DNA of 37,470 bases from Candidatus Levyibacteriota bacterium (GCA_027459745.1 DAIDHL010000005.1:64646-102115); one strand, 5' to 3'; counted from the stretch's first letter, positions 17,593 through 25,682 are shown. Numbers and translations: made by a program. The notes: generated by a model not told the origin, from the letters alone.

Positions 17593-18550
17593 TATACTGA
17601 ATATTGTTATCGATCAAATGTAATAATTCCAGCGTGTCGGCATAACGATTGGTACTATCCATAACGATTATGATAAATACATGCGACCCATCTTGTTTGG
17701 CGGTAATTAACACTTGCCCTGCTTCTTCTGTTGTACCTGTCTTAATACCCACCACACCATCCTGACCTAATAATTGATTTAAGTTGGTAAGCGGATAGCC
17801 ATACACTTTATTAGTCGTCATAATGTACATATTTTGTGTTCCCACAATTTGATGTAGAAGTGGCTGGCGAAAAACTATATCTGCCAAATCAGCCAAATTA
17901 CCTACTGTTGCATAATCACCTGGATCATCCAGACCAGCCGGATCTTGATAGGCAATATTGTTAAGATGTAAAGCTTTAGCTTTTGCATTCATCGCAGCTA
18001 CAAAGGCTTTTTCTCCACCGGGATAATTATCAGCCAGCGCCATAGCCGCATCATTGGCTGAAGGTAAAAACATGGCATATAGCAAATCAACAAAACGGAA
18101 TTGTTCACCTGCAAAAAAATGTAATCCAGAACCTTCCACAAAATTTCTTTTGATAGTCAAAACATCATCGGGTTTATAATAATCAAGCCCTACTAAAGCC
18201 GACATCATCTTGGTGGTAGAAGCCATGGAGGCATGTACGTAAGGGTTTTTTTCGTATAAGACCTTATGTGAATCAGCATCCATAATAATCGCACTTACAG
18301 CAGAGATAGTGGGTTGGAAATTATAAATTAGGGAAGGATAATCTGCCCACGGCTGGGCTGTATTTATATTCTGCAATTTTAACTGCTGAGTTTGATTTTG
18401 TAAGTTGCTGGCAAAAATGGCCAAAATTATTAAAATACCCAGCAGTAGAAAAGGAAATAATAATAAACGTATCTGTAGGTCGAAACGAATAAAAAATCTT
18501 GTAATAACTTTACAGGTTGTCTTCAGATGATTGTTGAGAGAGTCTTTCAT
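17546..18550 (-). CDS. D-alanyl-D-alanine carboxypeptidase, peptidase S11 family
   Basis: 334 residues. One membrane anchor at about 28-50, then a DacA-type penicillin-binding domain outside the cell. All three active-site motifs are intact: SxxK as S111-T-T-K114, SxN as S164-A-N166, and KTG at 270-272 in VGIKTGTTEEAG. It trims the terminal D-Ala of peptidoglycan stem peptides. The C-terminal DacA extension is missing, as in short S11 enzymes. The ATG at 18550 follows an in-frame TTG directly. It overlaps the aspS end by 41 nt, so the two are co-transcribed and perhaps translationally coupled. Confidence 0.93.
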   Translation of the reverse strand: MKDSLNNHLKTTCKVITRFFIRFDLQIRLLLFPFLLLGILIILAIFASNLQNQTQQLKLQNINTAQPWADYPSLIYNFQPTISAVSAIIMDADSHKVLYEKNPYVHASMASTTKMMSALVGLDYYKPDDVLTIKRNFVEGSGLHFFAGEQFRFVDLLYAMFLPSANDAAMALADNYPGGEKAFVAAMNAKAKALHLNNIAYQDPAGLDDPGDYATVGNLADLADIVFRQPLLHQIVGTQNMYIMTTNKVYGYPLTNLNQLLGQDGVVGIKTGTTEEAGQVLITAKQDGSHVFIIIVMDSTNRYADTLELLHLIDNNIQYTTESEMVSELPAQNH

Positions 18551-19844
18551 CAATTCTTTCCATATCGCGAGGAAACAACGAAGCTTCCCTCACATTATGC
18601 AGCTCTAGTAATTTCATTGTAAGCCGTTCTAAGCCAAATGAAAAGCCTCCTTCTGGTGGCATGCCATATTTAAATGCCATTAAATACATGCCAAAGTTCT
18701 CGGGATTAACCTTTTTGTTTTTCATCGCTTGGATCAATTGTTGATAATCGTTAATACGTTTACTTCCGCTTAAGATCTCAATTCCTCTAAACAGTAAATC
18801 ATACGATAAACTATATTCAGGATTTTCTGGGTCAGGCATTGTATAAAAGGCTCTTTTTTTAGTAGGAAAATGAGTAATGGTTACGAAGTCTGATTGATGT
18901 TCTTCTTTGCCCCACAGGCATATTTCTCTTTCATCTTCGGGATTTAAATCATTTTCCTTTGATAAATCTCTTCCCGTGCGTTTGGTTACAATAACTTGTG
19001 CCTGCCTTAATGTTAGTCTAGGAATTTGATCTGGGACTAAGGGCTGATCTACTCCAAATTCCTCCAGTATCTGACTATAATTTTTGGATACATTGGAAAC
19101 CATCGATGTGCCCACATATTCTAAGGCATTTAGCAATTCATCAAACGAATCTATAAAAGCAATTTCGATATCCATCTGCGTTGCTTCCGTTAAATGCCTT
19201 GTCGTTACTGATGGCTCTGCCCTATATGCTTTTGCAATTGTATAAACACGCTCCAGCACTCCAACCATAATTTGCTTGTATAATTGAGGACTTTGGGTCA
19301 TAAACGCCTTGTGACCAAAATAATCGACTTGAAAGACTTCCGCTCCACCTTCTGTAGCACCTGCAGCTATAGTTGGAATGAATATCTCTGTGCAGCCAAG
19401 TTTTTCAGCTGATTTACGAAACTCATCAGCTAATGCAGCTTGGACTTTAAATATTTTCTGAATCTTCTCGTGTTTAAGTGTAAGGGAACGATGATCTAAT
19501 AAAGTTGGCAACTCAAGATTAAGTGTCTGCTGTCCCATATCGAAAGGCAGCGTCTCTGATTTGCTTAATACTACATATTCCTGAACATCAATCTCCACTT
19601 TTCCTGTAATAATTGCCGGATTGATCATCTTTTCTGGACGTTTTTTGACAACGCCTATAATTTCTATTGAAGATTCGGGTGTCAAATCGGACATTTTTTG
19701 AAAACCAACACACTGGATAACACCAGTTCGATCACGTAAATCAATAAATGTTAGCTTGCCATGATCACGTTTAGTATTTACCCAGCCCTTAAGTGTAACT
19801 GTTTCCCCTATCTTTTCAATTGTGTCTTTAATCAAAGTTCTCAT
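18510..19844 (-). CDS. aspS: Aspartyl-tRNA synthetase, archaeal/eukaryotic (non-discriminating) type
   Basis: 444 residues, the short archaeal AspRS layout without the bacterial GAD insertion. It has an N-terminal OB-fold anticodon domain (LKGWVNTKRDHGKLTFIDLR), then a class II core with AGATEGGAEVF, TQSPQLYKQ, YRAEPSVTTRHL, SGSKRI and the motif 3 element FGLERLTMKLL. The D in TQMDIE and overall pattern favour AspRS over AsnRS. Archaeal-type enzymes often also charge tRNA-Asn, which then needs GatCAB; that is an inference here. I chose ATG 19844 over the upstream in-frame start at 19901, which lies in a hairpin leader. Followed by the carboxypeptidase gene. Confidence 0.9.
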   Translation of the reverse strand: MRTLIKDTIEKIGETVTLKGWVNTKRDHGKLTFIDLRDRTGVIQCVGFQKMSDLTPESSIEIIGVVKKRPEKMINPAIITGKVEIDVQEYVVLSKSETLPFDMGQQTLNLELPTLLDHRSLTLKHEKIQKIFKVQAALADEFRKSAEKLGCTEIFIPTIAAGATEGGAEVFQVDYFGHKAFMTQSPQLYKQIMVGVLERVYTIAKAYRAEPSVTTRHLTEATQMDIEIAFIDSFDELLNALEYVGTSMVSNVSKNYSQILEEFGVDQPLVPDQIPRLTLRQAQVIVTKRTGRDLSKENDLNPEDEREICLWGKEEHQSDFVTITHFPTKKRAFYTMPDPENPEYSLSYDLLFRGIEILSGSKRINDYQQLIQAMKNKKVNPENFGMYLMAFKYGMPPEGGFSFGLERLTMKLLELHNVREASLFPRDMERIDERLSQQSSEDNL

Positions 19845-19857
19845 GCTTGAAATTATT

Positions 19858-19901
19858 TTGAGGCTAAAGAGTGCGTAGATATTATTATCCCCTAGCCTCA
19901 A
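19858..19901 (-). promoter_or_regulatory. 9-bp perfect hairpin in the aspS leader
   Basis: On the minus strand TTGAGGCTA, a 26-nt loop, and TAGCCTCAA. It sits between the predicted aspS start of transcription (about 19903) and the ATG at 19844. Possible mRNA stabiliser or binding site for AspRS or another protein; no T-box consensus was seen. Confidence 0.45.
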
Positions 19902-19909
19902 CTTTGTGT

Positions 19910-19938
19910 ATCATACATGGAAATATAGCTATTGACAA
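19910..19938 (-). promoter_or_regulatory. aspS promoter
   Basis: TTGTCA (19933-19938), 17 bp, TATGAT (19910-19915) on the minus strand. Its -35 overlaps the -35 of the plus-strand promoter for the leader RNA (19932-19937), so both promoters compete for one segment. Confidence 0.55.
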
Positions 19939-19961
19939 GGGTGTTTTTTAAGTACTATACT
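19932..19961 (+). promoter_or_regulatory. Promoter of the leader/attenuator operon
   Basis: Perfect TTGACA (19932-19937), 18 bp, TATACT (19956-19961), predicting transcription from about 19968. It precedes a short ORF, a strong terminator and two unknown genes. Confidence 0.65.
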
Positions 19962-19981
19962 CACTTCTGGGTTAAATTAAT

Positions 19982-20041
19982 ATGAGAACTAATTTACACG
20001 TAACTAATTTTAATAATCTCCGCGCTCAACAAATGAGCTAG
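19982..20041 (+). CDS. Candidate 19-residue leader peptide
   Basis: ATG at 19982 to TAG at 20039-20041 encodes MRTNLHVTNFNNLRAQQMS. It starts about 14 nt after the predicted transcription start. Its codons 12-16 form the 5' arm of the outer terminator stem and its stop codon lies in the 5' part of the inner stem, so a ribosome on it would prevent the terminator from folding. The peptide has no run of one amino acid. It resembles the logic of ribosome-mediated attenuators (erm- or vmlR-type leaders), not any sequence I know. Translation is unproven. Confidence 0.45.
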   Translation: MRTNLHVTNFNNLRAQQMS

Positions 20042-20100
20042 GGGATTTGGCGCGTGTAAAAGACCAAATCTCCTCTCATTGCGAGCAGGGGATTTTTTTT
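20014..20100 (+). terminator. Two-stem intrinsic terminator/attenuator with U8 tract
   Basis: Inner hairpin: GGGGATTTGG (20041-20050) pairs with CCAAATCTCC (20064-20073), extended by AATGAG/CTCATT-type pairs (20032-20037 with 20075-20080). Outer stem: AATCTCC..GCTC (20015-20027) pairs with GAGC.GGGGATT (20083-20093), followed directly by eight T. The inner loop holds CGTGTAAA (20053-20060), an exact complement of TTTACACG (19993-20000) upstream, which would allow an alternative fold or pseudoknot. The stop-like structure sits between promoter and gene, so it must be read through for expression, or it ends a separate small RNA. Confidence 0.7.
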
Positions 20101-20109
20101 GGGAAATAT

Positions 20110-20481
20110 ATGAAAAAAGATAACGGACAATTTATACCAGAATTATATGCAAGGTTTGGTTCTTACCCAAACAATACCACTATTCCAGATAGTGAAAAAC
20201 AGCGGAATATGCTGCAATGGTCTGAACAAGGACCTGATCAAGAAAAAAGTAGAGCTATTTTACGAGGTCAACAAGCTTTTGCTGCCTACTTACACGAAGC
20301 GGGCTTAGCACCAGCTTCAGAATGCTATATGGATTATATGGGATATGAGGTAAGTCCACATTTTGATATTTATTCCGTTCCTTTAAGTGTACAAAGAGCA
20401 ATTAGAGGTAGAGGTAGATTACCTAAATCAGAAAGAAACGCACGAATAGCAAAAGACAGACGCACTCAATCACAAATTTAA
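20110..20481 (+). CDS. Hypothetical protein downstream of the attenuator
   Basis: 123 residues from the ATG at 20110. The in-frame TTG at 20047 is inside the terminator stem and is rejected. No membrane segment or signal. It is rich in charged and aromatic residues, with YMDYMGYEVSPHFDIYSVP in the middle and a strongly basic tail (RGRGRLPKSERNARIAKDRR) that could bind nucleic acid. I do not recognise a family. It is followed after 2 nt by a second unknown gene, so the two form one operon controlled by the upstream leader. Confidence 0.7.
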   Translation: MKKDNGQFIPELYARFGSYPNNTTIPDSEKQRNMLQWSEQGPDQEKSRAILRGQQAFAAYLHEAGLAPASECYMDYMGYEVSPHFDIYSVPLSVQRAIRGRGRLPKSERNARIAKDRRTQSQI

Positions 20482-20483
20482 AT

Positions 20484-20846
20484 ATGGGAATATCAAAAGA
20501 AGCAATATTAACTAAAAGAGAAAAATTAAAAGGTCTTGACGCTGCTAGTAGTCTTGGTTCTACATCTGTATATTCAGGATTACCACACCATGATTATTAT
20601 AGAACTTCAGCAACTGTTGAACCCTCAACCATGGTGGAGGCTATAAAATATATGTATCAGTTACTTAGTGATATGGAACCAGATCAGGCCGCTAAATATG
20701 CACAAAATTTAGCCAGAGATGGAGAGCTACTTTCAGAGGCTTATAAAGGTATGACTATGGCGCTAAAATATACTGGAGGAAAGAAAATAATACCTCAATC
20801 GCCTGAACCGATGCCTATGAGAACTATGCCAATACCTAAGTCATGA
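20484..20846 (+). CDS. Hypothetical protein, second gene of the attenuator operon
   Basis: 120 residues, start 2 nt after the previous stop. The middle (about 50-95) looks helical: MVEAIKYMYQLLSDMEPDQ, then KYAQNLARDGELLSEAYKGM. The tail is Pro/Met-rich (PMPMRTMPIPKS). No signal peptide or membrane helix. No recognised family. It ends 5 nt before the convergent recJ end. Its only visible partner is the 20110 gene. Confidence 0.7.
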   Translation: MGISKEAILTKREKLKGLDAASSLGSTSVYSGLPHHDYYRTSATVEPSTMVEAIKYMYQLLSDMEPDQAAKYAQNLARDGELLSEAYKGMTMALKYTGGKKIIPQSPEPMPMRTMPIPKS

Positions 20847-20851
20847 TATTA

Positions 20852-22669
20852 TTAATTTTGTATACTAATATCTTTTAACTTCAGCTGTAAGTCTACACTT
20901 CCATTCCAGCGATTTTCATCAAGAGAATAAGCAATATCTACTTTGTCACCGATAGTTAATTGTTCGGCCAACTCTCCCAGACCAAACCCAATCGCCTCAA
21001 TAATTCTGGCTTGTCCAGAATTATTCTTGTTTGAAATTTTTAACTTCAAATGATTCTTATCCTTACCCAATAATCTCATATCCTCTATCCTCACACCTCG
21101 TGTAACAAACACGGGCTCAGGATTATCCATACCAAATGGCGCTAACTGTTGCAGCACATCATATAAATCCAAATTTAAATATTCAAACGGCAATTCTACA
21201 TCTATACGTAAAGAACGTATTAACAAACTTTCTTCGATCATTTTTTCAGCCATGTCTTCCAATTGCTTTTGCAAATCTGACATCTTATCAACTGATACGG
21301 TAAAACCAGCTGCCATTTTATGACCACCCACGTTAACATACATATGGTTAAACCTTCGCAAAAAATCAATAATATTGACACCGGGAATTGATCGAACAGA
21401 AGCTTTAGCATGAGTCTCTCCAATCGATAAAACAATAGATGGACGATAAAATTCCTCAACGAGTTTGCCTGCTACTAATCCAATGACCCCAGGATTATAT
21501 GTTTCATGTCCAACAAATAATATTTTTTTTACTTTTAATTCTTTGCTTTTAATCCTATTATTTACCTGTTCCAGTGCGTGTTGTACAGTTTTTTTGGTCA
21601 AATCCTGTCTCTCACGATTAATCTGCCCCAACTTAGCAGCTAAGGAGAAAGCTTTCTCGCTATTATGAGTACATAATAAGCGCAAACTATCCATTGCGCT
21701 CTCAATCCTACCAGCCGCATTCAGACGCGGGCCAATGATAAAACCCACCTCATAGGTGCCAATTTTTTGTGGATCAATTGCAGCTTCGGCAAAAATCGCT
21801 TGTAAACCTAGCCTACTAGTACGACGCAGATAATCAAAACCAATCTTAACAATAGTTCGATTCGCACCGGTCAATGGTACTAAATCAGCTATGGTACCCA
21901 AGACAGCCAACTCAAGATGAGAATCTGAATTATCATCATTACGACGAACCGATGGACGAAGCGACTCAGTACTAGATTGCTTCATTTCTTCCGCAATGAC
22001 AATAGCATTTTTGATTTCCTTACTCAGCAGGTATGCCACTCCAGCCCCACATAATTTAGTTGTATGCACAATCGCCAAAGCTTTAGGTAGATTATTTACA
22101 TTTTTTAACTTACCATTTTTACTCTTTTGATAAATTTCAGTTTTCAATTCTTCACCGCTTTCTGGCACGTGGTGATCGGTGATAATGACATCAATATTCA
22201 AACTATTGGCATATTCCACTGCTTCATTGGCTACTATGCCATTATCTACAGTTATTATCAATTTTAGATCTGGATTTTGAGCTTTAACATTATCAATCCC
22301 TTTGATAGATAAACCATAACCCTCATCCACACGGTGGGGTATATAGGGCAAAACCAAAAAGCCTAACTTATTTAACGTTTCCCACAAGATAGCAGTACCC
22401 GTTATTCCATCCACATCATAATCGCCAAAGACAATTATTTTTTCTTGGTTATCAAAAGCAGATTGCAAACGTTGCAAAGTTTTATTAAGTTCAATATGGT
22501 CTAGGCCAACATATTCAGAGGTAACTTTATTAATGTTAGGGTGCAAAAATTCTTCAATATCTTCTTTAGTTTTTATACCTCTATTTTCTAATAAAATATT
22601 TATCAGTCCAGTATACTGATCATCTGTTTTTTGCCATTTAACATTGTGTTTTATTTCCCATTTTTTCAT
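20852..22669 (-). CDS. recJ: Single-stranded-DNA-specific exonuclease RecJ
   Basis: 605 residues, close to the usual 550-600. The DHH-family metal motifs are intact: DYDVDG at 83-88, VDNG near 141-144, DHH at 165-167, RLNAAGR, and the DHHA1 motif GGHKMAAGF, followed by the C-terminal OB domain. It degrades single-stranded DNA 5' to 3' in recombination and mismatch or base-excision repair. Between residues about 180 and 250 there is an insert rich in Lys/Ser relative to the family core. It is divergent from cca, sharing a 48-bp intergenic region. Confidence 0.96.
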   Translation of the reverse strand: MKKWEIKHNVKWQKTDDQYTGLINILLENRGIKTKEDIEEFLHPNINKVTSEYVGLDHIELNKTLQRLQSAFDNQEKIIVFGDYDVDGITGTAILWETLNKLGFLVLPYIPHRVDEGYGLSIKGIDNVKAQNPDLKLIITVDNGIVANEAVEYANSLNIDVIITDHHVPESGEELKTEIYQKSKNGKLKNVNNLPKALAIVHTTKLCGAGVAYLLSKEIKNAIVIAEEMKQSSTESLRPSVRRNDDNSDSHLELAVLGTIADLVPLTGANRTIVKIGFDYLRRTSRLGLQAIFAEAAIDPQKIGTYEVGFIIGPRLNAAGRIESAMDSLRLLCTHNSEKAFSLAAKLGQINRERQDLTKKTVQHALEQVNNRIKSKELKVKKILFVGHETYNPGVIGLVAGKLVEEFYRPSIVLSIGETHAKASVRSIPGVNIIDFLRRFNHMYVNVGGHKMAAGFTVSVDKMSDLQKQLEDMAEKMIEESLLIRSLRIDVELPFEYLNLDLYDVLQQLAPFGMDNPEPVFVTRGVRIEDMRLLGKDKNHLKLKISNKNNSGQARIIEAIGFGLGELAEQLTIGDKVDIAYSLDENRWNGSVDLQLKLKDISIQN

Positions 22670-22702
22670 GTCAATTTGCTTTATATATAGTGTTTTAGTT
22701 GC

Positions 22703-22710
22703 TATACTAT
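22703..22710 (+). promoter_or_regulatory. Extended -10 of cca
   Basis: TGC-TATACT with TATACT at 22703-22708 (or TACTAT at 22705-22710), ending 7-9 nt before the cca ATG. No good -35. Predicts a leader of at most a few nucleotides. Confidence 0.5.
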
Positions 22711-22717
22711 AGCAGAT

Positions 22718-24073
22718 ATGAATGAAAATGTACCGGTTGCTATTAAAGAAATTTATAAAAAAATTAAGTCATCTGGCTTTGAAATATATCTAGTTGGCGG
22801 CAGTGTGAGAGATCTCCTACTCAAGCGGCCAATTAAAGATTGGGATTTAACGACCAGTGCTACTCCTGAACAAATTTTGCAGATTTTTCCTAATGGATTT
22901 TATGACAATCAGTTTGGCACAGTAGGAATACCACTGGAAGATATACAAGAGGGTCAAAAGTCAGTTCTGGAAGTTACTACATTTCGTACAGAGGATGGAT
23001 ATGCTGATAACCGGCATCCGGAAAATATAGCCTGGGGCAAAAGCCTAGATGAGGACGTTACCAGGCGTGATTTCACGATTAATGCTCTGGCGATGGATTT
23101 GACTAACGATAAAATTATTGATCTGGTCAATGGTCAAAAAGATTTAAAAGCAAGAATCATCAAAACAGTTGGTGATCCTGATCAACGATTCAAAGAAGAT
23201 GCACTTCGTCTCATAAGGGCTATTCGTTTTGCTACGCAACTTGGTTTTCAAATTGATGAAAAGACTTTATGGTCTATAAAAAACGATGCCGCACTTTTGA
23301 AAAATATTTCTCAGGAAAGAATTCGTGATGAATTGTTAAAAATACTTGCCAGTGAATATCCTTATGAAGGGATTCTGTTACTAAAAAATACTGGTTTACT
23401 GGAATATATTTTACCTGAACTTCTGGAAGGCAAAGATATATCAATGGTACGACCGGGCAGACATCATACAACAGATGTACTCGAACATAATCTGTTAGCA
23501 TTGAGATACTGTCCCTCAAATGATCCTATTGTGAGACTAGCTGCACTCATTCATGATATTGCCAAGCCACAAGTAAGAGGAGAAGATCAAAATGGCTTGG
23601 TTATCTTCCACAATCATGAATTGGTCGGAGCAAGAATGGCAGCCGTAATTGCGGATCGTCTGAGATTATCGAAAAAACAAAAAGAAAAGATAGTTACTCT
23701 TGTTAGATGGCATATGTTCACAGTAGATGAACATATTACAGATGCTGCAGTTCGACGTTTTATCCGCAGAGTTGGAGTAGATAATGTGAGAGATATATTG
23801 GACGTCAGGATTGCAGATCGTTTGGGTAGTGGAACTAAAACTGCAGAATCGTGGCGATTGTTGGAATTCAAAAAACGTATTGAGGAACAGCTGTCACCTG
23901 CACCTTTTTCTATCAATGATTTAGCCATTGATGGAAATGATGTAATGAAAGAATTAAATCTTAAACCTAGCAGACAAATTGGTGAAATATTACAAAAACT
24001 TTTTGCAGAGGTTGATGAAGATTTAAGCAAAAACAATAAAGACTTTTTATTAAAAAGAATAAAAGAGATTTAA
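22718..24073 (+). CDS. cca: CCA tRNA nucleotidyltransferase with HD domain
   Basis: 451 residues. The N-terminal class II nucleotidyltransferase head is clear: GGSVRDLLL at 27-35 and the metal-binding DWD at 41-43, then RRDFTINALAMD and the neck with EDALRLIRAIRFA. A C-terminal HD domain (LIHDIAKP, near residue 280) with a following HN-H pair matches the bacterial CCA enzymes of the PcnB/Cca HD type. It adds or repairs the 3' CCA of tRNA. Divergent from recJ; followed after 4 nt by a small ORF. Confidence 0.94.
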   Translation: MNENVPVAIKEIYKKIKSSGFEIYLVGGSVRDLLLKRPIKDWDLTTSATPEQILQIFPNGFYDNQFGTVGIPLEDIQEGQKSVLEVTTFRTEDGYADNRHPENIAWGKSLDEDVTRRDFTINALAMDLTNDKIIDLVNGQKDLKARIIKTVGDPDQRFKEDALRLIRAIRFATQLGFQIDEKTLWSIKNDAALLKNISQERIRDELLKILASEYPYEGILLLKNTGLLEYILPELLEGKDISMVRPGRHHTTDVLEHNLLALRYCPSNDPIVRLAALIHDIAKPQVRGEDQNGLVIFHNHELVGARMAAVIADRLRLSKKQKEKIVTLVRWHMFTVDEHITDAAVRRFIRRVGVDNVRDILDVRIADRLGSGTKTAESWRLLEFKKRIEEQLSPAPFSINDLAIDGNDVMKELNLKPSRQIGEILQKLFAEVDEDLSKNNKDFLLKRIKEI

Positions 24074-24077
24074 TAAA

Positions 24078-24278
24078 ATGAAACACAAGTCTCTGACTAT
24101 AAATTTTAAGAGCATACTACCCGTTATTATTTGTTTTATCTTCTTTGGCTTATATACAATTCTAGGCATTATTAGGCATTTACATTATGGCCTGAGAAAA
24201 AAACTTTTATGCACAATTCCCCATGCAAAGAGACAGCTTGTGACTGGTTTCGCTGGGCAGGTACCCCTCAGTATATGA
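24078..24278 (+). CDS. Small membrane protein ORF, possibly the 5' part of a frameshifted gene
   Basis: 66 residues starting 4 nt after the cca stop. Residues 11-33 form one hydrophobic helix, then a basic segment (RHLHYGLRKK). The last 25 residues overlap the next ORF in another frame and look unlike protein. At codons 24198-24203 the sequence A-AAA-AAA could permit a -1 slip that joins the helix to the second ORF (24209-24436). Whether this is a real frameshift, a mutated gene or two genes cannot be decided here. Confidence 0.45.
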   Translation: MKHKSLTINFKSILPVIICFIFFGLYTILGIIRHLHYGLRKKLLCTIPHAKRQLVTGFAGQVPLSI

Positions 24279-24436
24279 TTGTAGATACTTCTTCAGATTG
24301 GGATATTCGGCATTTCTTAACAAACCGTGATGAATTTATAAGTGGTTTAAATAACTTAGAAAAGCAAGGAGTAATTACTAAATATAGAGAAGACAATAAT
24401 ACGAAATTGTATAAAATATTAAAGAAACCTAATTAA
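24209..24436 (+). CDS. Small ORF with winged-helix-like C-terminus, possibly the 3' part of a frameshifted gene
   Basis: 75 residues. The second half (RDEFISGLNNLEKQGVITKYREDNNTKLYKILKK) reads like the recognition helix and wing of a winged-helix protein. The N-terminal part has two Cys (CKETAC). The frame is open from 24176, so joining with the 24078 ORF by a -1 slip at the A7 run would give a one-helix membrane protein with this tail. No Shine-Dalgarno in front of the ATG at 24209. Confidence 0.5.
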   Translation: MHNSPCKETACDWFRWAGTPQYMIVDTSSDWDIRHFLTNRDEFISGLNNLEKQGVITKYREDNNTKLYKILKKPN

Positions 24437-24746
24437 ATTAATCCAGAACATTTATAATGTTAATAACAAATATTCTATCATTCTATCTTTGTAATCTATA
24501 ATTACTAAAAATGTACTGAATGAATTATTTATTTTTTACATCTATCTTGTATATAATATATACTCATAAATATTACAATTCGCTTGACATACACTCATAC
24601 ACTAACTACAATAACTTCAATGCCAAAAATGTTTATGCAAAGAAATTATTTAGTTTTGACGAACACGCAAAAGGGCTACTAATGCCCAACCTCCGCTAAC
24701 CGACTAAACTTCTTTATTTTTCGCACATGTTTTTGGCAACTATATT
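24437..24746 (+). other. 310-bp intergenic region with structured leader before the ABC transporter
   Basis: The left part (24437-24583) is AT-rich and empty. After the promoter at 24584-24612, the predicted leader has TTTAGT (about 24649) able to pair with ACTAAA (about 24701), enclosing a small hairpin GGGC-TACTAAT-GCCC (24675-24689). A T-rich stretch (CTTCTTTATTTTT) follows it. No riboswitch class was recognised, and no Shine-Dalgarno precedes the ATG at 24747. Confidence 0.4.
24584..24612 (+). promoter_or_regulatory. Consensus promoter of the ABC transporter operon
   Basis: Perfect TTGACA (24584-24589), 17 bp, TACAAT (24607-24612). Transcription from about 24619 would give an unusually long leader of about 128 nt before the ABC gene. 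Confidence 0.65.
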
Positions 24747-25682
24747 ATGAATGTGTTAGAGGTGAAAAACCTAACTAAAAAATTTGGCAAATTTACGGCC
24801 GTAGATAATATTTCCTTTTCAGTTAAGGAAGGGGAAATTTTGGGTTTGTTGGGTATAAATGGTGCTGGAAAGACTACCACTCTGCAGATGTTGTTGGGTG
24901 TGATGACACCCACAAGTGGAGAAATAAACTACTTTGGTAAAGACTTAATAAAACATCGTGAAGATATTTTAGAACAGGTAAACTTCTCCTCAACCTATAC
25001 TAACCTACCCTGGGTTTTGAATGTTAAAGAAAGTCTGACTTTTATATCCTATCTTTATGCTATAAAAAATAGAAAAAAACGGGTAGAGGATATCATGCAA
25101 ACATTCCAGTTGACAGAGTTAGCGAAAAAGTTAAATAGCCAATTATCGGCCGGCCAAAGGACAAGAGTTAATTTGGCGAAGTCGATGCTGAATTATCCCA
25201 GGGTGTTGTTACTGGATGAACCAACAGCTTCCTTGGATCCTGAAATCGCCAAATATATTCGCGACTTTCTATTGGAACAAAGAGCCAAATATAAAATGTC
25301 TATTATTATAACCTCCCACAATATGAATGAGGTAGAGGAAGTTTGTGATCGAGTGGTCTTTATTAAACAGGGAAAGATAGTAGCTGACGATACGCCTTTG
25401 GCACTGGCTAAAACATTACAAATTAGTCAAGTTTCTCTGGTCTTAAGCGCAGGACAAAAACAATTAGAAGAAATTGTTAAGCAACAAAAAATTGAAATGA
25501 CAACTAAAGGTATATTCACACATCTGACAATCAAGGAGAATGAAGTAGCCGATTTCTTGCATCAAATTATGGATGCAGGTGTGCGTTATAGTGAAATTAG
25601 TATCGACAAACCCAACTTGGAAGATTACTTTTTGTCAGTAGCAACTAAAACCAAGGAGGATAAAAATAATGAAACTACATAG
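24747..25682 (+). CDS. ABC transporter ATP-binding protein (ABC-2/export type)
   Basis: 311 residues. Walker A GINGAGKT at 36-43, signature LSAGQ at 133-137, Walker B VLLLDEP at 153-159, and the H-loop His in ITSHNMNEVE. The C-terminal 80 residues are the extension typical of the DrrA/CcmA/NatA exporter subfamily. It powers the permease encoded next, whose start overlaps by 14 nt. The substrate is unknown; candidates include drugs, lipids and glycans. Confidence 0.94.
   Translation: MNVLEVKNLTKKFGKFTAVDNISFSVKEGEILGLLGINGAGKTTTLQMLLGVMTPTSGEINYFGKDLIKHREDILEQVNFSSTYTNLPWVLNVKESLTFISYLYAIKNRKKRVEDIMQTFQLTELAKKLNSQLSAGQRTRVNLAKSMLNYPRVLLLDEPTASLDPEIAKYIRDFLLEQRAKYKMSIIITSHNMNEVEEVCDRVVFIKQGKIVADDTPLALAKTLQISQVSLVLSAGQKQLEEIVKQQKIEMTTKGIFTHLTIKENEVADFLHQIMDAGVRYSEISIDKPNLEDYFLSVATKTKEDKNNETT

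Noticed and set aside
19932-20100. Interpretation of the leader as T-box, 6S or SRP RNA
   Set aside because: No T-box consensus, no long bubble hairpin of 6S size, and no GGAA/AGCA SRP core.
20047-20109. TTG-initiated N-terminal extension of the 20110 gene
   Set aside because: It would be translated across a U8 terminator and its stems; the ATG at 20110 is the reasonable start.
24630-24710. tRNA-like look of the reverse strand of the ABC leader (GGTTAGCGG, GTTCG)
   Set aside because: No 7-bp acceptor stem, anticodon arm or T-arm can be formed.
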